In this document: positions 27,803 through 35,730 of the stretch, piece by piece
How positions within the stretch are numbered: position 1 is the stretch's first letter
Layout of the letters: every line of letters starts with the position of its first letter
DNA from: Bacteroidia bacterium
GTDB lineage: Bacteria; Bacteroidota; Bacteroidia; Chitinophagales; Saprospiraceae
NCBI GenBank assembly: GCA_030429045.1
Contig: JAUIEA010000001.1
Location: 62,001-126,000, forward strand
Direction of reading: 5' to 3'
Length of the DNA: 64,000 nt
Program-made: the position numbers and the translations under genes
Notes under the pieces: model-generated
Told to the model about the DNA's origin: nothing
What the model saw: the letters and a program-made list of their open reading frames with translations, nothing else
The model's database searches: none

Positions 27803-28232
27803 AATCCCCCAGGCCATGAAGCTTCAAAAATCCGACATATTCTTCCTTAAATGTCATCGTACGATGGTGTTCCTTCTGGGTGAGAATATAATGTCGGATG
27901 GTATCCATCTGCGATTTACTCACGGTAAAGGCAGCATAGCCTGTTTGCCAGGCAAATTTGTTTGATAAAAGGTCCTGTTGGTTGATCCAATGTGAAATGC
28001 CTCCTTTTACCTGTTTCATGACATCTGAAATAGATCGTTTGGGATCCAACCGAAATAATAGATGTACATGATCAGGCATTCCGCCTATTTCCAGAAGCGG
28101 ACATGATAGTTCTTCAAGTTGGTGCTTGAATTGATTGTATACCATTTTCTCAACATCTTGGTTGATCAATCTTTGATTGTCCCTGATATGGAATACTGCA
28201 TGAATGATTAATTGGGTATAGGATTGGCCCAT
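27801..28232 (-). CDS. REP-associated tyrosine transposase (IS200/IS605 Y1 family)
   Basis: This 143-residue HUH single-strand transposase of the TnpA-REP (RAYT) type shows the HUH pair as HVH at 55-57 (GGMPDHVHLLF). The likely catalytic Tyr115 is in DTIRHYILTQKEHH. YVGFLKLHG is the family's usual C-terminal helix, which here ends a little early compared with relatives that continue YDERY. In the related enzymes the protein cuts REP hairpins in single-stranded DNA, and REP-like palindromes lie on both sides here, so the gene and its substrates are together. The start at 28232 (MGQSYTQLIIHAVF) matches the family; the 48 codons upstream read through a palindrome and are not protein-like. Confidence 0.9.
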   Translation of the reverse strand: MGQSYTQLIIHAVFHIRDNQRLINQDVEKMVYNQFKHQLEELSCPLLEIGGMPDHVHLLFRLDPKRSISDVMKQVKGGISHWINQQDLLSNKFAWQTGYAAFTVSKSQMDTIRHYILTQKEHHRTMTFKEEYVGFLKLHGLGD

Positions 28233-28282
28233 GACATTTGTTTTCCACCTAAAATAAACAATGTGGGGTATTTGTGAAAGAA

Positions 28283-28887
28283 GGGAAACCATTAAAATGG
28301 TTTCTGAAATCGCGTTCATTGAATACCCAGGGTTAAAACCCTGGGCTACGGCTCTATATGTTTCACAGGTGTTCACACAAGAAGAAAGACTTGGATTTGA
28401 CCCGTGACGAAATCATTTACAATCTTCTCCATCAGACAAACCAGGATTAACCTCCATCAGCGGTCAGGAAACCCTGGGCTACGGCGGTACAGGTTTCGCA
28501 GAATTACAGATGAGAAAATTGAATGGTTCAACAATTGAATTGATCCCATTTTCTCAGGTAGAGAATGTCATTTGGCGAATGCATGCATATGCCGCAAACC
28601 CTTCTACTAAGCCCAAAAGAGTTCAATGCACGAATTTCCACCCTTAAAACGTGGTAACCCGTGGTATTTTTATGCCTGAGAAAAATTGATACCCCTTGGG
28701 AAAACAAACCCGTGATTCTCCATCCTGAAAACGTCGTAGTCCCGGGTTTTCTGCTTCTGCCGGGGAAGGACAACCCCGCAATTTCCCAAACTGAAAACGC
28801 AGTAGCCCAGGGTTTTCTTTATCCGCCGAATGAGGAAACCCCGGGTTAGCCGGTTTTCCATATTCAGGGAATGGTTTTAACCATTTC
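28283..28887. repeat. Composite REP-like palindromic unit 2
   Basis: The unit begins with the same GAAACCATTAAAATGGTTTC palindrome (28285-28304) and CCCAGGGTTAAAACCCTGGG (28326-28345) as unit 1. It ends with a 51-base stretch (28837-28887) identical to 27752-27802. Between them are a partial copy with CCCTGGGCTACGG at 28471-28484 and three degenerate inner repeats. ORFs crossing this unit on both strands are composed of the repeats and are not credible genes. It ends 16 bases short of the parC stop codon and may act as its terminator. Confidence 0.75.
28643..28830. repeat. Three spaced copies of a CTGAAAACGTNGTAG word
   Basis: Degenerate copies of CTGAAAACGTGGTAGCCCGG begin near 28643, 28725 and 28791, about 65-80 bases apart. 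A further copy is at 27726 in unit 1. Each is followed by a GGG-TTTT run. They look like decayed half-elements of the REP family. Confidence 0.55.
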
Positions 28888-28902
28888 CTTCACTGACGTA
28901 TT

Positions 28903-31497
28903 TTATTCCTCCTCACCGAACAGATCGCCCTGCTTGATATCGACATCAAACTCAACGGTATCACCGGGGTGATATTTTTCTGCCTGCGCTGCGGCTGCCT
29001 CTGACAATTGAATTTTATCCAATTGATACGGCACCAGTTGATTGCCCAGGGCCTTCCATCCCTTGATGTCGACAATATCCGACAGGTTGGCAATCTCGTG
29101 TTGCTTGACCTTCTTTTTATCCCGGTACCAGTATTCGACTTCCACATCCGGCAATACACTTGCAAATAGTAATTTGCTATTCCGGTGATCCGTTAAATAC
29201 GAGAATTTCTGGCCTGTCGTCGTTGTCTCGATCTGGAATCGCTTGACGAGGGTCCACCCTTTATTGCCGTCATAATGAACGGCTGAGATCACCATATCCG
29301 GATGATACTTTCGAATATCGATCACCGTGGTAGGATCGTACCGATTATTCAAGTCAAAATCTGAGATCTCATAACTGCCATCCATATACAGGGTCAGGAT
29401 CTGATCGCCCGTATCAAAAGCACCGAGGTAGATCCCGCGATCTTCGGTATTCAGGCGGCCACTGGCCTCATCCATCCAGGCTTTCTGGGCACCCAGGGTC
29501 GATTTTCCCAGACCGATCTGCTGGATCTTCTTGACCGGATATTTGGTGAGGATATTTCCCTGTGAACTCCGACTCTTGATGGCCAGCTCTGCAAAATCAA
29601 ATTCGAACTGTTTGTTCTTTGCCCGGCAGTTGGGTGACAGGATCACCTCGATCATTTCAGACTCGCCATTGGGCTGCACAGAGAAGTACAGGACCTTGCT
29701 GTATTTCGTGCCCTTGGTCAGGGGGTATTCCTTGTCGCGGGTTACGGAGGTAACATTAAATCGTTTGACATAGGCATTCCCACTATCCCCGTCAAAATAA
29801 ACAAGGTGATAGGTCGTCCGGTCGTCCTTCTTGTTCCAGACACCGACATGAATGATATCCTTGCCGACAAAGACCTTTTCATCCACCCGGACCACACTGA
29901 ACGTGCCATCCTTTCTGAAGGTGATAATATCATCTATATCGGAACAGTCGGATACGAACTCATCCTTTTTCAAGCCCATGCCGATAAAGCCATCCTTCCG
30001 GTTGACATACAATTTGGCATTATTGGCGACTACCTGACGCGCCTCGATCGTCTCCAGTGAGGTGATGCGGGTTCGCCGTTCCTTTCCCTTCCCGTATTTG
30101 GTCTTCAGGTTTTTATACCATTCAATGCTGTAGTCCGTCAGATGAGCCAGATGGTGTTTGACTTCTTCCAGATCTGCCTCGATCTGTGCGATGAGTTCAT
30201 CTGCCTTGAAGCTGTTGTACTTACTGATCCTTTTGATCCGGATCTCCGTCAGTCGGGTCAGGTCCTCCTCTGTCAATTCACGCATGAGTCGCATCCGCTT
30301 GTCATTGGCGGCGGGCTTCATTTCCGGGGTCAGCACATATTTGCGCAAGCCCAGGTCAATGGCATCCAGAACAGCCTCCCAGGTCTCACATTCCTCGATA
30401 TCGTGGTAGATGCGATTTTCTATGAAGATCTTCTCCAGGCTGGCAAAGTGCCATTTTTCCTCCAGTTCCCCCTTCTTGATCTCCAACTCACGGCCAAGCA
30501 GGGTGCGAGTCTGCTGGGTATTATAGCGCAGGATCTCGTCTACGGTGAGGAAATGGGGTTTGTCATCGACGATCACACAGGCATTGGGAGATATGGACAC
30601 CTCGCAATTGGTGAAGGCATACAGTGCATCCATGGTCACCTCGGGAGAGACACCGGATTGCAGCTCTATCTGGATCTCAACATGCTCGGCCGTATTGTCG
30701 ATGATCCGCTTGATCTTGATCTTTCCCTTATCATTGGCTTTGACAATGGAATCAATCAGCGAACCGGTCGTGACACCATAGGGCAGCTCCCGGATGATCA
30801 AGGTCTTTTTGTCCGGATTTTCAACCGTCGCCCGGACTTTGACCCGGCTACCCCTGCCTCCTCGGTTGTATTCACTCACATCGATCTGGCCACCGTTATC
30901 AAAGTCGGGATAGATCTCGAATTTCTTGCCTTGCAGAATCTTGATGGAGGCATCGATGAGCTCGAGGAAGTTGTGCGGGAGGATCTTGGTAGACAGGCCT
31001 ACTGCAATCCCTTCCACCCCCTGAGAGAGCAGAATGGGAAACTTAGACGGAAGGGTAATGGGTTCCTTTTTCCGACCATCATAAGATAATTGCCATTCGG
31101 TGGTTTGCGGGTTGAACAGCACCTCTAGCGCAAACTTGGTGAGTCGCGCCTCAATGTAACGTGAAGCCGCCGCTCCATCCCCGGTTCGGACATCACCCCA
31201 GTTGCCCTGGGGATCGATGAGCAGATCTTTCTGGCCCAGGTTGACCAGGGCATCACCGATGGCCGCATCCCCGTGGGGATGGTATTGCATGGTCTGCCCG
31301 ATGATGTTGGCGACCTTGTTAAAACGGCCGTCATCCATCTCCTTCATGGCGTGGAGGATGCGGCGCTGAACGGGCTTCAGCCCATCTTCGATGGCCGGAA
31401 CAGCACGTTCGAGAATGACATAGGATGCGTAATCGAGGAAGTATTCCTCATACATCCCGGACAGGGTTTGGAGTTCTTCACCCGGATTGGAGGCCAT
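28903..31497 (-). CDS. parC: DNA topoisomerase IV subunit A (ParC-like)
   Basis: This 864-residue type IIA topoisomerase A subunit cuts and rejoins DNA through its active tyrosine in GDGAAASRYIEARL (near residue 114). MYEEYFLDYASYVILERAVP and GLKPVQRRILHAM are the N-terminal signatures, and YHPHGDAAIGDALVNLGQ surrounds the quinolone region. The C-terminal beta-pinwheel lacks a recognisable GyrA box (QRRGGKG), which favours ParC, a decatenase, over GyrA. The partner parE is not in the window. The acidic tail ends GDLFGEEE. Downstream lies REP unit 2, upstream a TAnnTTTG box 20 bases before the ATG. Confidence 0.9.
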   Translation of the reverse strand: MASNPGEELQTLSGMYEEYFLDYASYVILERAVPAIEDGLKPVQRRILHAMKEMDDGRFNKVANIIGQTMQYHPHGDAAIGDALVNLGQKDLLIDPQGNWGDVRTGDGAAASRYIEARLTKFALEVLFNPQTTEWQLSYDGRKKEPITLPSKFPILLSQGVEGIAVGLSTKILPHNFLELIDASIKILQGKKFEIYPDFDNGGQIDVSEYNRGGRGSRVKVRATVENPDKKTLIIRELPYGVTTGSLIDSIVKANDKGKIKIKRIIDNTAEHVEIQIELQSGVSPEVTMDALYAFTNCEVSISPNACVIVDDKPHFLTVDEILRYNTQQTRTLLGRELEIKKGELEEKWHFASLEKIFIENRIYHDIEECETWEAVLDAIDLGLRKYVLTPEMKPAANDKRMRLMRELTEEDLTRLTEIRIKRISKYNSFKADELIAQIEADLEEVKHHLAHLTDYSIEWYKNLKTKYGKGKERRTRITSLETIEARQVVANNAKLYVNRKDGFIGMGLKKDEFVSDCSDIDDIITFRKDGTFSVVRVDEKVFVGKDIIHVGVWNKKDDRTTYHLVYFDGDSGNAYVKRFNVTSVTRDKEYPLTKGTKYSKVLYFSVQPNGESEMIEVILSPNCRAKNKQFEFDFAELAIKSRSSQGNILTKYPVKKIQQIGLGKSTLGAQKAWMDEASGRLNTEDRGIYLGAFDTGDQILTLYMDGSYEISDFDLNNRYDPTTVIDIRKYHPDMVISAVHYDGNKGWTLVKRFQIETTTTGQKFSYLTDHRNSKLLFASVLPDVEVEYWYRDKKKVKQHEIANLSDIVDIKGWKALGNQLVPYQLDKIQLSEAAAAQAEKYHPGDTVEFDVDIKQGDLFGEEE

Positions 31498-31517
31498 GGG
31501 ACGTGGTGTTTAGTGGG

Positions 31518-31525
31518 CAAAAATA
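31518..31525 (-). promoter_or_regulatory. TAnnTTTG box upstream of parC
   Basis: TATTTTTG on the minus strand matches the -7 consensus and ends 20 bases before the ATG at 31497. There is no convincing -33 partner; the upstream DNA is a pyrimidine-rich run. Confidence 0.4.
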
Positions 31526-31547
31526 GGGAAAAGGAGGGGGGAAGAGG

Positions 31548-31886
31548 GGGTATTCGGCGTTCGGTTTACGGTATTCGGTCAACAAGATTGAATCTAAAAA
31601 TGTCGAATACCATTACGAGGCGAAGCACAGACGATTGAGCGTGAACATTTTAGTTCATGATTATTTCGGAAGAATATCATGGTCGCTCACTATCTGGATA
31701 ATCGTTCAACTACGAAAGAGAACATCGACTCTCTCCAAGCCTGCTGTCGGGCGACCATCGCAAGACCAATTGGCAATATGCAGTAAAGGCCGTTTGAGTG
31801 AAAAGAAAATTGAGGCTAAAGTATAGTCCAAAACCTCGTTTTGGCAATGGTTAGACCGACCATACTTGACCGAACGCCGAATACCC
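31548..31886. repeat. Segment bounded by an 18-base perfect inverted repeat
   Basis: GGGTATTCGGCGTTCGGT (31548-31565) and its exact reverse complement (31869-31886) enclose 303 bases. Similar TATTCGGT and GTCGAATAC words recur just inside the left arm. The enclosed DNA has only two short overlapping ORFs (plus 31635-31826, minus 31706-31888) without recognisable family. It has the look of a small terminal-repeat element or its remnant in the parC-Bax spacer. No flanking target duplication could be defined. Confidence 0.55.
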
Positions 31887-31904
31887 AAATCCGAACAACC
31901 GCGT

Positions 31905-32642
31905 TTAGTCTCTCAGCTTACTGAGAAGCCGCAGAAACTCGATATATAGCCAGACCAGGGTGACCAGCAGACCCATGGCTGCAAACCACTCCATGTATTT
32001 GGGCGCCCCGAGTTGCTCCCCTTTTTCAAACATGTCGAAGTCGAGCAGGAGATTCATGGAAGCAATACCGATGATGACCAGGCTGATCCCGATGCCCATG
32101 ATTCCGCCTTCGTGCAGGAAGGGGACCTGAACGCCAAAAAAAGATAATCCCCAGGAAACGAGATAGACCAGCATGACGGCCATCGTGGCCATGATAATAC
32201 CGGATCTGAGCCGCTGTGTAACCACAATGATCCTGGCCTGATACAGAAAGAGCATGATGAAGAGCATGCCGATGGTCAGGGAAACGGCCTGGAATACAAT
32301 ACCGTTATAGGCAGCCGCGTACATGGCTGTCACCGTGCCCACAAAGAATCCTTCGGCCAGTGCATAGAGGGGCGCCAGAACAGGCGACCAGGCTGTTTTG
32401 AAACTGGCAATGACTACAATGACCAGGCCGCCGATCGCTCCTCCCAGGAGGAACATGGTACTGGGCGTTGTATACCCGATCACGGCTGTACACAACATCA
32501 GCACCGCCAGAAAGAGGGTCTTGGTCACCGCCCCGCTGGCGGTCATTGTATGACCATCAGCAGTCAGGATGGCCTCCTGATTGGCAAAGCGCTTCTCGTT
32601 GAGAACAGGATTGCTACTTTCACGATTACTGAACAGGCTCAT
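31905..32642 (-). CDS. Bax inhibitor-1/YccA-family membrane protein
   Basis: This 245-residue integral membrane protein has seven hydrophobic helices from about residue 42 to the end, for example TLFLAVLMLCTAVIGY, MFLLGGAIGGLVIVVIA and YMEWFAAMGLLVTLVWLYIEFL. It follows the BI-1/TMBIM layout, with the short polar N-terminus MSLFSNRESSNPVLNEKRF seen in the Bacteroidota branch. Family members act as pH-sensitive calcium leak channels or interact with membrane proteases such as FtsH. No specific role can be inferred here. The gene is alone between the inverted-repeat segment and the divergent CHAT gene. Confidence 0.9.
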   Translation of the reverse strand: MSLFSNRESSNPVLNEKRFANQEAILTADGHTMTASGAVTKTLFLAVLMLCTAVIGYTTPSTMFLLGGAIGGLVIVVIASFKTAWSPVLAPLYALAEGFFVGTVTAMYAAAYNGIVFQAVSLTIGMLFIMLFLYQARIIVVTQRLRSGIIMATMAVMLVYLVSWGLSFFGVQVPFLHEGGIMGIGISLVIIGIASMNLLLDFDMFEKGEQLGAPKYMEWFAAMGLLVTLVWLYIEFLRLLSKLRD

Positions 32643-32838
32643 GGCAGATTTTTTCGAAAAGTAAGAGATTCCCCAATCATTTGTACTTCTCCTTGAAGAA
32701 AAGAAGATTGGATCCCTCTACTCCTGTAGAATCAGGACTACAGCTCTTCACTCTTTCCATTAGTGAGTTGTCATCAGTGATATGATTCAACTGATATACT
32801 TTTCAAAAACATGTATCTTTCATGGTTGTGAATTATTT

Positions 32839-35715
32839 ATGCTTATGCGCGTTTGCCTTTATGTCCTACTTTTCCTCAGCCTTTCAACAGGGCTGTGGAG
32901 CCAATCGACTGACATTTCCCGGAAAATTATGGAGGCAAAGGTCTTGCTCAAGGAGAACAAACCTGAAGAATGCCTGAATATCCTTAAAAAAATCAGTAAG
33001 GGCATTGCTTCACTAGAACCCTCTCAGCAAACAGATTTATATGAATTGTTGGGATCGTGTCATTCTCGTTTAGGTCAATATGATCAGGCAATCTCAGCTC
33101 TTCGATCTGGAATCAATGCAGCTGCAGAAAATGATACGATCAGGGCCCTATTAGAATACCAGATCGGTTTAAGTTATTACCGACAGAGTAATTATTCAGC
33201 AGCTACAGAACACATCCTGGTTACACGTGATCTTTACAAACAGATCTTTGGACCCGAATCTACCCAGTATACTGCATGTCTTAATACTCTTGGGTTCTTA
33301 TACAATATTCAGGCTAATTACAGTGCAGCCGAACGTACGTTCCAGGAAGCCAGACAAATAAATTTACGAACCACAGGTGGTGAAAATATGCAATATGCCA
33401 GAATAATAAACAACCTGGCTGATGTCTACACCTGTTTAAATCGTATGGACCAGGCTGATGAACTCTATCAGACATCGTTAAGGATAAAAGAGTCCTTAAG
33501 TGGAAAAAATAGTCGGGATTATGCTAAAACACTTTATAATCTGACAGATTTTCAAGCCACTTTAGGCCGGTATGAAAATGCACTGACACTGATCAGAGAG
33601 GCAATTTCAATTCATCGCTCCCTTGATCAAACTCCCCAGTCTGAGTATCTTAAATTTCTTGACTACCAAGCCATTCTCACTGAAAAAACAGGCAAAATTG
33701 AAGAGTCAGAGAGACTCTTCCTGGAAACACTCAAATTACGCGAAGATATGGGTGCAACTAATCAAGATGATTATGCACTCAATCTAATCAATCTAGGCCA
33801 AAATTACTTAAAACAAAATCAGGCAGATAAAACCCTGTTCTACGCCAATAAAGCTGCTCCGTTAATCGTCTCTATTTATGGAGAAAATCACCCCAATTAT
33901 GGCAATGTACATACACTATTAGGCAAAGCATTGGCCGTACAAGGGAATCTGAAGCAAGCCAGAGAAAGTCATCTAAAAGCCATTCGCATCATTCAAAAGT
34001 CACTCGGCAAAGAGCATATTCAGGCATTCCATGCGCAATTTGAGTACGCCCGGTTTCTGCAAAAATCAGGTAGCAAAAACGAAGCTATCCTATTATACAA
34101 AAAAATAGATCAAATTCCAAAAGATTACCTGAAACGTACAAGCAGATTTCTTTCCGAAAAGGAACTGAATGATAAAATAGAAGAATATCAATTCTATTCA
34201 AGAGAAATGTACAGCTTGCTTCGCGATGTTCCAGACAATCGTGAGTTATCCGGACTTGCATTTAATGCAACTTTATTCTTCAGAGGCTATGTACTCAATA
34301 ACATGAAGCACATCCGTCAAGGAATCATGAAGGCCCGTCAGGTAAGTGATAAAAGAGATGAGTTGATCTCACTTCATCGACAATTGGAAAACCAATTGAA
34401 TCAACCTGTTGAACAACGTGGCAATACAGCAGCATTGGAAAGTCAGATATCTGACTTGGAAAGTCAAATTTCCAGGACTTTGGGATCCCTACAAATAGGA
34501 ACAGAAGATATACACTGGGAAGACGTACAATTAGCTTTGGGTCAGAATGAAGCAGTAGTCGAATACCTGGCTTTTGCAGACCCAGAACGAAAAGATTCCA
34601 TTTTCTATGGAGCCCTTGTACTTGATGAGTATGGTGAAGCTCCAGTCTATATTGATTTATGCCCCCAATCCACCTTTGAATACCTATTTCCAGACAAACC
34701 GATCCTACAATCAGAATACATCAGTCAATTATACGGATTCAGGAACAGAGGTCTCACACCCGAAGATGAGGAACAGATACCATTGGTAGATCTACTGTGG
34801 ACACCAGTTCAAAAAAAGATTGGATCATCAAAACGGATCTATATCATACCGGATGGTTTTTTACACCGGATAGCTATCGCAGCATTGCCAACCTCTTTTG
34901 AAACAGTCGTTTCAGACTCATTTGAACTTGTCCTGAAAACATCCTCTCGAGAGGTCATTTTAAGAGATAATCGAATTCTAAATTATTCTGATAAATCTTC
35001 TCTTCTGATTGGCGGTATTCAATACGATGGAGAACAGACTGATCAACTAGCAAGTCGCTCCAAGGATGGCCATCAGTCCTGGCAATATCTCCCATGGGCT
35101 GAAAAAGAAAGCCAACAGATCTCACAACAACTAACACAAGCAGGCTACAGAGTAGAATTACTCAGCGGAAATGAGGCAAATGAGTATAATGTAATTCATT
35201 CCCTTGGTGAAGAGGAAGGATGGAGAATTATTCATATTGCAACACATGGATACTTTAATGTCGATAACTCGCCAGATAATGGAATTGAAAGCTCATATTA
35301 TGGTAAAGGTATGACCAATAGCGGGCTGGTCCTCGCTGGGGTCAATCAACTATTTTCAGATTCTGCAAAGCCAAATGAAGATGGACTGCTTTCTGCCTAT
35401 GAAGTCAGTCGAATGGACCTGAATAAAACAGAATTAGTGGTTTTATCAGCTTGTGAAACAGGCCTGGGAAATATTTCTGACGAAGAAGGTGTATACGGAC
35501 TCCAGCGCGCGTTCAAACTTGCCGGAGCCGACAAGATAATCATGAGTCTCTGGCAAGTACCCGATCGAGAAACGAAAGATTTCATGGTCACATTCTATAC
35601 ATATTGGCTCAATGACCATTTAACGATCAGAGAAGCGTTCCAAAAAACACAACACCGATACAGAGAACAATTCTATAATCCATATCAATGGGCAGGATTT
35701 ATACTGCTGGAATAA
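32839..35715 (+). CDS. Exported TPR-CHAT protein (caspase-like domain)
   Basis: This 958-residue protein has a signal peptide (MLMRVCLYVLLFLSLSTGLWSQ). About nine or ten tetratricopeptide repeats fill residues ~30-450, for example ADELYQTSLRIKESL and GNVHTLLGKALAVQGNL. A helical linker follows, then a CHAT domain. The caspase-like catalytic dyad is intact: His803 in IATHGYF and Cys872 in VLSACETG, followed by GLQRAFKLAGADKIIMSLW. Cytosolic TPR-CHAT proteins act in CRISPR and death systems, but this one is exported, so it may process or sense envelope proteins. The ATG at 32839 (or 32845) was chosen because it starts the signal peptide. The gene is AT-rich compared with its flanks. The first LRR gene follows after only 15 bases, so co-transcription is likely. 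Confidence 0.85.
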   Translation: MLMRVCLYVLLFLSLSTGLWSQSTDISRKIMEAKVLLKENKPEECLNILKKISKGIASLEPSQQTDLYELLGSCHSRLGQYDQAISALRSGINAAAENDTIRALLEYQIGLSYYRQSNYSAATEHILVTRDLYKQIFGPESTQYTACLNTLGFLYNIQANYSAAERTFQEARQINLRTTGGENMQYARIINNLADVYTCLNRMDQADELYQTSLRIKESLSGKNSRDYAKTLYNLTDFQATLGRYENALTLIREAISIHRSLDQTPQSEYLKFLDYQAILTEKTGKIEESERLFLETLKLREDMGATNQDDYALNLINLGQNYLKQNQADKTLFYANKAAPLIVSIYGENHPNYGNVHTLLGKALAVQGNLKQARESHLKAIRIIQKSLGKEHIQAFHAQFEYARFLQKSGSKNEAILLYKKIDQIPKDYLKRTSRFLSEKELNDKIEEYQFYSREMYSLLRDVPDNRELSGLAFNATLFFRGYVLNNMKHIRQGIMKARQVSDKRDELISLHRQLENQLNQPVEQRGNTAALESQISDLESQISRTLGSLQIGTEDIHWEDVQLALGQNEAVVEYLAFADPERKDSIFYGALVLDEYGEAPVYIDLCPQSTFEYLFPDKPILQSEYISQLYGFRNRGLTPEDEEQIPLVDLLWTPVQKKIGSSKRIYIIPDGFLHRIAIAALPTSFETVVSDSFELVLKTSSREVILRDNRILNYSDKSSLLIGGIQYDGEQTDQLASRSKDGHQSWQYLPWAEKESQQISQQLTQAGYRVELLSGNEANEYNVIHSLGEEEGWRIIHIATHGYFNVDNSPDNGIESSYYGKGMTNSGLVLAGVNQLFSDSAKPNEDGLLSAYEVSRMDLNKTELVVLSACETGLGNISDEEGVYGLQRAFKLAGADKIIMSLWQVPDRETKDFMVTFYTYWLNDHLTIREAFQKTQHRYREQFYNPYQWAGFILLE

Positions 35716-35730
35716 TTAAATATTTAATTA

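Noticed and set aside
28528-28861. Short ORFs on both strands upstream of the parC stop
   Set aside because: They consist of REP half-repeats (VVPGF/PGTT-like words) and show no independent protein character.
28903-31497. DNA gyrase subunit A instead of topoisomerase IV
   Set aside because: No GyrA box is visible in the C-terminal pinwheel; ParC is preferred, although the name rests on that absence.
31635-31888. Two ORFs of about 60 codons inside the inverted-repeat segment
   Set aside because: They overlap each other on opposite strands, are short and match no family I know.
32839-35715. CRISPR-associated TPR-CHAT (Craspase-type) effector
   Set aside because: The protein has a signal peptide and there is no gRAMP/Cas7-11 gene or CRISPR array in the window.
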